A stretch of 6,347 bases of DNA from Actinomycetota bacterium (GTDB taxonomy: Bacteria; Actinomycetota; Actinomycetes; Nanopelagicales; Nanopelagicaceae). The notes beneath the pieces were generated by a model. The model saw nothing but the letters and a program-made list of their open reading frames with translations. It had not been told where the DNA came from and made no database searches. The first letter of the stretch is position 1. The number at the start of each line of letters is the position of its first letter. The stretch spans positions 1-6,347 of the forward strand of contig JABMMO010000087.1 in assembly GCA_013205455.1 (NCBI GenBank), read 5' to 3'. Shown here one piece after another: positions 1 to 5,888 of the stretch. Position numbers and translations under genes: made by a program.

Positions 1-73
1 GCCTCGGTACTCCAACGGTAGAGAGGGCAGTCTCAAACACTGCATAGTGTCGGTTCAAATCCGACTCGAGGCA
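1..73 (+). tRNA. tRNA with anticodon CAA (nominally Leu), class I shape
   Basis: The sequence folds into a cloverleaf. The acceptor stem is GCCTCGG (1-7) with TCGAGGC (66-72), 7 bp with one G-U pair, and the discriminator is A73. The D arm pairs only three bases (CTC 10-12 with GAG 23-25, or alternatively 21-23) and has GG in its loop. The anticodon stem GCAGT (27-31)/ACTGC (39-43) is perfect, with loop CTCAAAC placing anticodon CAA at 34-36. The T arm GTCGG/CCGAC (49-53/61-65) encloses the standard loop TTCAAAT. CCA is not encoded, since the next bases are C, A, T. CAA reads the leucine codon UUG. However, the variable loop is only 5 nt (44-48), whereas bacterial tRNA-Leu normally has a long variable arm. 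Amino-acid identity is therefore less certain than the tRNA call. Any promoter lies upstream of the window. Confidence 0.85.
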
Positions 74-74
74 C

Positions 75-683
75 ATGAACCCAGAGTCGCAACCAAGCGC
101 CGAAAAATCTCGCGGTCGAATATTGGTGGCCGAAGATGAAGCGCTAATTAGATTAGATCTGGTTGAGATGTTAGTTGAAGCAGGATACGAAGTTGTTGGT
201 GAAGCAAGCAATGGCGAAGAGGCAATTGCGCTAGCGGAGAAACATAAGCCCGATTTAGCAATTCTCGATGTGAAAATGCCTATTCTCGATGGCATCTCAG
301 CCGCTGAAAAAATAATCGCAATCTCTCCAGTTTTAATGTTGACCGCATTCAGTCAGCGAGATTTAGTGGAACGAGCAAAAGATGCCGGCGCCATGGCATA
401 TGTTGTGAAGCCATTTTCAATCTCTGATTTAACGCCAGCGATTGAAATTGCAATTAGCCGCCATCGCCAACTAAAAGCACTTGAAGCTGAAGTGGCAAAT
501 TTGTACGACCGGCTAGAGACCAGAAAGCTCATCGACCGAGCCAAGGGGATTTTGATGCAAGCCCTAAACCTCTCCGAACCTGAGTCTTTTACTTGGATCC
601 AACGGGCTGCGATGGACCGACGGATCTCAATGAAGGCTGTGGCCCAGGCCGTTATCTCCCCAGATGCGGTCCTAGATAAGTAA
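75..683 (+). CDS. pdtaR: PdtaR-like response regulator (receiver + ANTAR RNA-binding domain)
   Basis: A cytoplasmic two-component response regulator predicted to act as an antiterminator by binding RNA rather than DNA. The receiver domain covers about residues 14-130, with acidic-pocket residues E20/D21, phospho-acceptor D65 (in LAILDVKMP), switch threonine T90 (LMLTAFSQRD) and lysine K112 (VVKPFSISDL). A short coiled linker (about 131-148) leads to the ANTAR domain (about 149-195), marked by RKLIDRAKGILM and WIQRAAMDRR. Stretches such as LTAFSQRDLVERA and WIQRAAMDRR match my recollection of Mycobacterium tuberculosis PdtaR (Rv1626), and the length of 202 aa is typical. In mycobacteria the partner is the cytosolic histidine kinase PdtaS, which is not in this window. 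The ATG at 75 is the only start that keeps the first receiver strand intact. It sits one base after the tRNA, and the only SD-like bases (GAGG, 68-71) are inside the tRNA acceptor stem. Confidence 0.93.
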   Translation: MNPESQPSAEKSRGRILVAEDEALIRLDLVEMLVEAGYEVVGEASNGEEAIALAEKHKPDLAILDVKMPILDGISAAEKIIAISPVLMLTAFSQRDLVERAKDAGAMAYVVKPFSISDLTPAIEIAISRHRQLKALEAEVANLYDRLETRKLIDRAKGILMQALNLSEPESFTWIQRAAMDRRISMKAVAQAVISPDAVLDK

Positions 684-713
684 GCCAGACCGCGCTGGAA
701 ATCGGCAAAAACG

Positions 714-729
714 GTTACCGAAACGTTAC
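714..729 (+). promoter_or_regulatory. Candidate operator: tandem GTTAC repeats with 11-bp period
   Basis: GTTAC occurs at 714-718 and again at 725-729, separated by 6 bases (CGAAAC). Both copies are preceded by AAAC with a G before or within the match. The 11-bp period places both copies on the same helix face, about 20 bases upstream of the proposed -35 at 749. OmpR-family regulators typically bind direct repeats of this period. The actinobacterial GlnR consensus is GTNAC-N6-GNAAC; the first half matches and the second half (GTTAC) deviates at its third base. This is a pattern match only, and which regulator might bind is unknown. Confidence 0.35.
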
Positions 730-748
730 TTGGTGAGCGGGGTTCGGC

Positions 749-777
749 TTGGAGAAAATACTCAAAGACGGCATACT
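749..777 (+). promoter_or_regulatory. Probable sigma-70-type promoter of the transporter operon
   Basis: TTGGAG (749-754) resembles a -35 box. It is followed after exactly 17 bases by CATACT (772-777), which matches four of six positions of TATAAT. Transcription would start near 783-785 and give a 5' leader of about 57 nt before the ATG at 841. The region is intergenic and upstream of a gene that should be strongly expressed. Both hexamers are imperfect, so the position is tentative. Confidence 0.45.
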
Positions 778-824
778 TCGCGATACCTAAGGAGCGCCTA
801 TCCCGGTCTTCTTACATTCGAATG

Positions 825-830
825 AAGGGA
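825..830 (+). promoter_or_regulatory. Shine-Dalgarno for the binding-protein gene
   Basis: AAGGGA lies 10 bases upstream of the ATG at 841 and is the only SD-like element at useful spacing. It supports that start. It could be partly masked by a weak hairpin in which TCCC (801-804) and TTC (809-811) pair with GAA and GGGA (824-830). Confidence 0.6.
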
Positions 831-840
831 ACACTGTTAC

Positions 841-2085
841 ATGAAAAAAAACAACAAGGCTCTCGTGGCGCTTGGTGTCGTAACTTTGGCAATGAGCATC
901 GTTGGTTCAACAATGGCTCAATCTGCACCAGTCACTTTGACTGTTTCTTCTGACCTACCTCTGCAGGGTGGATCAGCTGATCAAAGCGAATCGACAAACA
1001 ACGTTATTAAGTTGCTGCTTAAGCAAGTTAATAACAAAGCTGGAAAATTTAACATCAAGTTCAAAATGTATGATGACTCAACCGCAGCTAAAGGTTCATG
1101 GGACGATGCACAGTGCGCAGCTAATGCACAAGCACACGTTGCTAACAAGAGCGAAGTTGCCGTTATGGGTACATACAACTCAGGTTGCGCAAAAATTATC
1201 GTTCCAGTACTAAACCAGGATCCAAAGGGTCCAATGGTTATGGTTTCAAATGCGAACACAAACCCTGGTCTAACCAAGGCTTGGAATCCAGGCGAACCTA
1301 CTAAGTACTATCCAACCGGTTACCGTAACTACTTCCGTGTTGTAACAACTGATGACTTCCAAGGTTCAGCTGCTGCACAATTCGCACAGAGCCAAGGCGT
1401 AAAGTCAGTTTACGTACTTAACGACACTCAGACTTACGGTCAAGGTGTGGCACAAGCTTTCACAACTGAAGCTAACAAACTTAAGATGACAGTTCTTTCT
1501 TCTGGACCTGCTGGCGAAGGTTGGGATTCTAAGGCACCTAACTACGAAGCTTTGTTCACAAAGATCAAGGCTCTTAACCCAGACATGATCTACATCGGTG
1601 GAATCTTCGACCTAAATGGTGGCCAACTTGTTAAGGACAAAGTAAAAGTTCTTGGCGATAACACCAAAGTTAAGATGATGATGCCAGACGGATTCACTGG
1701 ATACCCAGACTTCTTGGCTCTTCCAGAAGCAGATGGCGCATTCCTATCATTCACAGGTCTTTCAATCGACCTATTCCCTAAGAATGGTAAGGCTGCTTCA
1801 TTCCAGAAAGATTATCTAAAGGCGTACGGCAAGGCACCTACTAGCTCATTCTCCGTTTACGGTGGCGCAGCTATGCAGGCAATCCTCGATGCGATTTCAC
1901 GTTCAAACGGAACTCGTAAAGATGTATTCCTAAAGATGAAGTCTGTAAACATTCCTGCAGTCAAGTCTGTTGTTGGAACTTCAATTCAATTCGATGATGC
2001 TGGCGATACTATCTATCACGACATCACCATTCTTGTAGTGAAGAACAAGACAGAAACAACACTCAAGAAGATCACAGTTAAGTAG
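841..2085 (+). CDS. livJ: ABC transporter substrate-binding protein, branched-chain amino acid type
   Basis: An extracytoplasmic solute receptor that should bind a hydrophobic or branched-chain amino acid, or a related amide or amine, and pass it to LivH/LivM. At 414 aa it is a normal length for the family (Peripla_BP_6, type I fold). A signal peptide is clear: basic MKKNNK, a hydrophobic core about 7-23, and a probable signal peptidase I site after STMA (23-26). No lipobox cysteine is present. The mature part begins with a beta strand (VTLTVSSDLPLQGG). It has two cysteines, C92 and C116, placed where LivJ-type proteins form a disulfide. It also has the ligand-loop pattern SNANTNPGLT (136-145) and a PDGF motif (282-285). 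Its codons favour AAC and TTC more than those of the permease genes, consistent with high expression. The start is fixed by the SD at 825-830. The exact ligand cannot be read from sequence. Confidence 0.9.
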   Translation: MKKNNKALVALGVVTLAMSIVGSTMAQSAPVTLTVSSDLPLQGGSADQSESTNNVIKLLLKQVNNKAGKFNIKFKMYDDSTAAKGSWDDAQCAANAQAHVANKSEVAVMGTYNSGCAKIIVPVLNQDPKGPMVMVSNANTNPGLTKAWNPGEPTKYYPTGYRNYFRVVTTDDFQGSAAAQFAQSQGVKSVYVLNDTQTYGQGVAQAFTTEANKLKMTVLSSGPAGEGWDSKAPNYEALFTKIKALNPDMIYIGGIFDLNGGQLVKDKVKVLGDNTKVKMMMPDGFTGYPDFLALPEADGAFLSFTGLSIDLFPKNGKAASFQKDYLKAYGKAPTSSFSVYGGAAMQAILDAISRSNGTRKDVFLKMKSVNIPAVKSVVGTSIQFDDAGDTIYHDITILVVKNKTETTLKKITVK

Positions 2086-2097
2086 TACTTATTTACA

Positions 2098-2135
2098 AAG
2101 TGGGTGGTTTTGGATTATTCCAAAGCCACCCACTT
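2098..2135 (+). terminator. Strong hairpin terminator or attenuator between livJ and livH
   Basis: An uninterrupted 16-bp stem with one G-U pair: AAGTGGGTGG (2098-2107) pairs with CCACCCACTT (2126-2135), and the inner TTTTGG/CCAAAG closes a 6-base loop ATTATT (2114-2119). The downstream stretch ATTAAATTTTAATT is AT-rich but not a clean T-run, so termination may be partial. It starts 12 bases after the livJ stop. Partial termination here, or stabilisation of the upstream message, would yield excess binding protein relative to the permease and ATPase subunits. No separate promoter for livH is evident in the remaining 30 bases. Confidence 0.8.
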
Positions 2136-2161
2136 ATTAAATTTTAATTCGCATTCAAATT

Positions 2162-2166
2162 AAGGG
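2162..2166 (+). promoter_or_regulatory. Shine-Dalgarno that decides the livH start
   Basis: AAGGG is 8 bases upstream of the TTG at 2175, an ideal distance. It directly abuts or overlaps the alternative GTG at 2166, which would therefore have no usable ribosome-binding site. This favours TTG as the start of livH. Confidence 0.6.
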
Positions 2167-2174
2167 TGGGTAAA

Positions 2175-3227
2175 TTGAAAGCCACAGTTGCAGCCAAGAA
2201 GTTTACCGGTACTCGCGGCCAAGTAAGACGTAAAAGAATCGAAACTTCTGGCGCGCTAATAATCGCCGCATTAATGGTTCTTTGGCTCGGGGTAAACCTA
2301 ATCAAAGCACCAACGCAGTTTGCGCAAGTTACGGTATTGGGCCTGCGCAATGGTTTGTTATATGCCTTGATCGCCCTTGGATATACGCTGGTTTATGGAA
2401 TTATTGAGCTAATCAACTTTGCCCACGGCGACCTATTTATGTTAGGTGCGCTCTTCTCTTCCTATTTCATAACGATTTGGTTCCACCAAGAGAATTCTAA
2501 TCTTGCGGGTTGGCTAACATTTGTTGCGGCGCTATTCGCGGCCATGTTATTTTGTGGAACTATAAATGTTTTGATTGAACGGCTTGCATATCGGAAATTG
2601 CGTCGAGCGCCAAAACTAGCTCCGCTAATTACCGCTGTCGGTATGTCATTCCTACTGCAATTTGTCGGCATCAAATGGAATGGATCTACACCTAGACAAT
2701 GGCCAACTGTTATTCCACATGGTGAATATGTTTGGTTTGGTGTAATTATTAGCCACGTAACCATAATTTTAATTTTAGTGGCTGCACCACTTTTGGGATC
2801 ACTTACCTTTGTTGTAAACAAGACTAAACAAGGCAAAGCGATGCGGGCTACCGCACAAGATCAAGATGCGGCGAGATTAATGGGTATCGATGTTAATAAG
2901 ACAATTTCGTTCACATTTGCCCTTGGTGGCGCGTTAGCTGGCGCTGCTGGCTTGCTCTACCAGCAATCTATAGGAACCACGAACTACAACCTAGGTTTCC
3001 AACTTGGATTAATTGCTTTTACATCTGCAGTACTTGGTGGAATCGGTAGTTTAAATGGCGCAGTGCTCGGTGCACTTTTGATTGGAATTGTTCAAGGATT
3101 GAATGATGGTTTACCAATTGCACTTGGTCAGAAATGGTCACAGAGCGTGGTCTTTACCATTTTGATTTTAATTCTAGTTTTGAAGCCAGCCGGTTTACTC
3201 GGTAAAGTAACTACGGAAAAGGTGTGA
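2175..3227 (+). CDS. livH: Branched-chain amino acid ABC transporter permease LivH
   Basis: An inner-membrane channel subunit that should pair with LivM. Starting from TTG 2175 it has 350 aa, longer than the roughly 290-310 aa usual for LivH because of a basic N-terminal extension (about residues 1-22) before the first membrane helix (about 26-43). Family hallmarks are the segment NGLLYALIALGYTLVYG followed by NFAHGD (59-86). The cytoplasmic coupling region contains AMRATAQDQDAARLMGID, and it is followed by FALGGALAGAAGLLY and SAVLGGIGSLNGAVLGALL (about 222-302). Eight or so hydrophobic segments can be seen. The start could instead be GTG 2166 (three residues longer), but SD spacing favours TTG. 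The stop codon overlaps the livM start (TGATG), so the two are probably translationally coupled. Confidence 0.93.
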   Translation: MKATVAAKKFTGTRGQVRRKRIETSGALIIAALMVLWLGVNLIKAPTQFAQVTVLGLRNGLLYALIALGYTLVYGIIELINFAHGDLFMLGALFSSYFITIWFHQENSNLAGWLTFVAALFAAMLFCGTINVLIERLAYRKLRRAPKLAPLITAVGMSFLLQFVGIKWNGSTPRQWPTVIPHGEYVWFGVIISHVTIILILVAAPLLGSLTFVVNKTKQGKAMRATAQDQDAARLMGIDVNKTISFTFALGGALAGAAGLLYQQSIGTTNYNLGFQLGLIAFTSAVLGGIGSLNGAVLGALLIGIVQGLNDGLPIALGQKWSQSVVFTILILILVLKPAGLLGKVTTEKV

Positions 3228-4381
3228 TGGTGGCTATTTCTTCGCAACGCAAATGGGCTACCGGATACTTAATTGCGGTCGCAGCGCTCTTCATTACCTA
3301 TCAATTTTTATTTCCTTGGGATGGCTTGCCAATGGGAATTTATGACACGTTACAACTTTGGCTTCCACCTACGTCGGTCAATGAGGCGCTAGTTTATGTA
3401 ATTTGTGCGCTTGGCTTAAATATCGTAGTCGGCTATGCCGGTCTACTTGATCTTGGTTATGTAGCATTCTGGGCGATCGGCGGATATTGCGCTGGTTGGT
3501 TTATGTCGGAATTTTTCCACATGATTAACATTCATTTCTACGGTTCAGTGGCAAAAGCAGCTCCTGGAATTCACGTTAATTTCTGGGGCGTATTACTTAT
3601 CGGCGGGTTAGTTTGTGCTTTCTTTGGAGTTCTGATCGGTGCACCAACGCTACGACTTAAGAGCGATTATCTTGCGATCGTTACTTTGGGTTTCGGTGAA
3701 ATTATTCCGCAAATCTTCTACAATGGTGACGATATTGGTGGATTTAACCTGTCGAACGGTACAAAAGGAATCACAATCCTGGATCCAATTCCTGCGGGAA
3801 TAAAAAATATTGGCCCATTTGATTTTGGTTACAAGTTTATTGTTTTCGTTTTCTTGGCATTTGTAATGATCTTTATCTCGCTTCGGTTGCGAAAAGGTCG
3901 GCTAGGTCGTGCCTGGTTAGCTATTCGTGAAGATGAGCTAGCTGCAAGCATGATGGGCGTTCCGCTGATGCAGACTAAGTTGGCTGCTTATGCAGTAGGC
4001 GCATTCGCTGGCGGTCTAGGCGGCGTGGCTTTCGCAACGCACGTTGATGGAGTTTATGCAGAACGGTTTAACTTTTCAATCTCTATCTTCTTGCTCGCCA
4101 TGGTGGTCTTAGGCGGTATGGGTAACGTCTGGGGTGTAATTCTTGGCGCGCTCTTGCTCTCTTGGATTAACTCCACCGGATTGCCCGCATTTGGTCAGAC
4201 ATTCAATAGCAGATTTGAAACTGAAATTAATTTCCCATCATTCACGTTCTTACTATTTGGTTTAGTTCTAATTTTAATGATGTTATATAAACGCGAAGGT
4301 TTGATTCCAGAGTCGCGCCTTCGTTTAATTCTTCATGAGGGTGACCCAGAAGAAGATCTCTCACCAAAGGAGAGTAAGTAA
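3227..4381 (+). CDS. livM: Branched-chain amino acid ABC transporter permease LivM
   Basis: The second channel subunit of the importer, 384 aa from the ATG at 3227. A membrane helix near 13-29 precedes the family core LGLNIVVGYAGLLDLGYVAF (about 62-81). Next come LRLKSDYLAIVTLGFGEI (about 142-159) and the cytoplasmic coupling loop GRAWLAIREDELAASMMGV (about 227-245), which should contact the ATPases. The loop is followed by GAFAGGLGGVAFA and VVLGGMGNVWGVILGA. The C-terminal tail is short and charged (EGDPEEDLSPKESK). Three starts lie in tandem: GTG 3224, ATG 3227 and GTG 3230. ATG 3227 is preferred because it forms the TGATG overlap with livH and lies 4 bases after AAAAGG (3217-3222). It ends 2 bases before the livG start. 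Confidence 0.93.
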   Translation: MVAISSQRKWATGYLIAVAALFITYQFLFPWDGLPMGIYDTLQLWLPPTSVNEALVYVICALGLNIVVGYAGLLDLGYVAFWAIGGYCAGWFMSEFFHMINIHFYGSVAKAAPGIHVNFWGVLLIGGLVCAFFGVLIGAPTLRLKSDYLAIVTLGFGEIIPQIFYNGDDIGGFNLSNGTKGITILDPIPAGIKNIGPFDFGYKFIVFVFLAFVMIFISLRLRKGRLGRAWLAIREDELAASMMGVPLMQTKLAAYAVGAFAGGLGGVAFATHVDGVYAERFNFSISIFLLAMVVLGGMGNVWGVILGALLLSWINSTGLPAFGQTFNSRFETEINFPSFTFLLFGLVLILMMLYKREGLIPESRLRLILHEGDPEEDLSPKESK

Positions 4382-4383
4382 CT

Positions 4384-5172
4384 ATGGCGCTCTCACCGGT
4401 AAAAGTTTTACAAGCTTCTAATATCAGCGTTGCATTCGGCGGTCTGTTAGCAGTAGATGACATTTCATTCGACATCCCAGAGAAATCTGTGGTTTCGCTA
4501 ATTGGCCCAAATGGTGCTGGAAAAACCACCTTCTTCAACGTGCTAACCGGTCTTTACAAACCATCTGCTGGAACGGTCACATATGATGGCACTGATACAA
4601 CTGATTTGCCACCGCATAAAATTGCTGAACTCGGCATGGCCCGCACATTCCAAAATATTCGTCTCTTTGGTTTGATGACTGCAGAAGAGAACTTATTAGT
4701 AGCGATGCACTCCCATTTAAAATCAGGAATTCTTGCCACAATTTTTGGTACTTCAAGACAACGCAAGGAAGAGAAAGAAGCTCTGGATCGGGCTCGCGAA
4801 ATTCTCGACTTCGTGGGAATTGGCAAGTGGGCTGGCGAATATGCTCGTAATCTTTCATATGGTGATCAACGGCGTTTAGAAGTAGCACGAGCGCTGGCGT
4901 TGAATCCCAAAGTTTTACTTTTGGACGAACCTACTGCAGGTATGAACCCGCAAGAATCTCAAATTTTCATCGATTTCGTTTACAAAGTTCGTGCCGAACG
5001 TGACGTGGCGATTTTGTTAATTGAACACGATATGAAGGTTGTAATGAGCGTTTCGGAGCGAGTTACTGTTTTAGATCAAGGTGAAAAAATTGCTGAAGGT
5101 TCACCGGCTGATATCAAATCAAACCAACGTGTTATCGAGGCTTACCTGGGTAAAGCTAAGGGAGGTAAATAA
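4384..5172 (+). CDS. livG: Branched-chain amino acid ABC transporter ATPase LivG
   Basis: A cytoplasmic ATPase that works with LivF to drive import. At 262 aa it is of standard length. All ABC motifs are visible: Walker A GPNGAGKT (41-48), Q-loop Q90 in ARTFQNIRLF (characteristic of LivG), signature LSYGDQRR (157-164), Walker B VLLLDEP (177-183) with catalytic E182, and switch histidine H215 in LLIEHDMKVV. The C-terminal EGSPADIKSNQRVIEAYLG is the usual LivG tail. The signature is LSYGDQ rather than LSGGQ, a variant common in this subfamily. Translation should start at ATG 4384, preceded by AAAGGAG (4366-4372) at a rather long 11-base spacing. The stop overlaps the livF start by one base (TAATG). 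Confidence 0.95.
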   Translation: MALSPVKVLQASNISVAFGGLLAVDDISFDIPEKSVVSLIGPNGAGKTTFFNVLTGLYKPSAGTVTYDGTDTTDLPPHKIAELGMARTFQNIRLFGLMTAEENLLVAMHSHLKSGILATIFGTSRQRKEEKEALDRAREILDFVGIGKWAGEYARNLSYGDQRRLEVARALALNPKVLLLDEPTAGMNPQESQIFIDFVYKVRAERDVAILLIEHDMKVVMSVSERVTVLDQGEKIAEGSPADIKSNQRVIEAYLGKAKGGK

Positions 5173-5885
5173 TGTCCGCGCTATTAGAAGTTAAAAATCT
5201 TAAAGTCGGCTATGGCAAGATCGTTGCTGTTAAGGACATTTCAATAACCGTTAATCAAGGTGAAATCGTTACTTTGATCGGCTCTAATGGAGCTGGCAAA
5301 TCAACAACGCTTCGCACTATTTCTGGACTTTTGAAACCAAAATCTGGCGAAATTCTTTTCGAAGGTAATCGAATTGATGGCAAAGAAGGTCACGAAGTCG
5401 TAAAGCTTGGAATATGCCAATCCCCAGAAGGTCGTCGAATATTCCCGCGTATGACAGTTAGCGAGAATTTAGATCTTGGTGCATTCCTTCGAAGTGATAA
5501 AGATGCTGTCGCTGCCGATCGTGAGCGGGTATTGGATCTTTTCCCAAGACTTCGGGAACGCATTTCGCAACGTGCTGGAACTATGTCAGGTGGCGAACAA
5601 CAAATGTTGGCGGTAAGCCGAGCCTTGATGGGTGCACCAAAGCTATTAATGTTAGATGAACCATCAATGGGTCTAGCCCCAGTACTCGTAGATATGATTT
5701 TTGAAACAATCACAAAAATTCGCGAACAAGGAATTACTATTCTTTTGATCGAACAGAATGCTGCGGCCGCTTTAGATGTTGCTGATCGCGCTTATGTTTT
5801 GGAATCTGGAACTATCAAGATGAGCGGTAAAGCTTCAGATCTTGCGAAAGATCCTGCAGTTACAAAAGCTTATCTAGGCGGCTAA
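5172..5885 (+). CDS. livF: Branched-chain amino acid ABC transporter ATPase LivF
   Basis: The second ATPase of the importer, 237 aa and of usual length. It has Walker A GSNGAGKST (37-45), the LivF-specific PEGRRIF motif (85-91), signature MSGGEQQ (138-144) and Walker B LLMLDEP (158-164) with E163. The switch position is glutamine, Q195 in LLIEQNAAAA, instead of histidine, which is a normal LivF trait. In the assembled transporter LivG would thus supply the canonical switch histidine. The SD AAGGGAGG (5158-5165) is the best in the operon, 6 bases ahead of the ATG, and the start overlaps the livG stop. The gene ends 3 bases from the end of the convergent thioesterase gene, with no clear terminator between them. 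Confidence 0.95.
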   Translation: MSALLEVKNLKVGYGKIVAVKDISITVNQGEIVTLIGSNGAGKSTTLRTISGLLKPKSGEILFEGNRIDGKEGHEVVKLGICQSPEGRRIFPRMTVSENLDLGAFLRSDKDAVAADRERVLDLFPRLRERISQRAGTMSGGEQQMLAVSRALMGAPKLLMLDEPSMGLAPVLVDMIFETITKIREQGITILLIEQNAAAALDVADRAYVLESGTIKMSGKASDLAKDPAVTKAYLGG

Positions 5886-5888
5886 AAC

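Noticed and set aside
353..544. Minus-strand open frame inside pdtaR, and similar ones inside livJ, livH, livG and livF
   Set aside because: They lie antisense or out of frame within well-recognised genes, lack ribosome-binding sites and resemble no known protein; they are shadows of the real coding frames.
789..794. AAGGAG in the livJ leader, possibly the SD of a leader peptide
   Set aside because: No ATG, GTG or TTG follows within a usable distance, so no leader ORF can be supported.
2144..2350. Minus-strand open frame over the terminator region and livH start
   Set aside because: It overlaps the 5' end of livH, has no recognisable domain and no supporting start signals.
5754..5756. Glutamine instead of the switch histidine in LivF (Q195)
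   Set aside because: This is the normal state for LivF proteins, not a lesion; LivG in the same complex keeps the histidine.
841..5885. The operon as a urea (Urt) importer, given the GlnR-like repeat
   Set aside because: Urt systems belong to the same HAAT family, but no urease or urea-linked gene is present and the protein motifs fit the general Liv type; the ligand remains open, with amino acids as the simplest reading.
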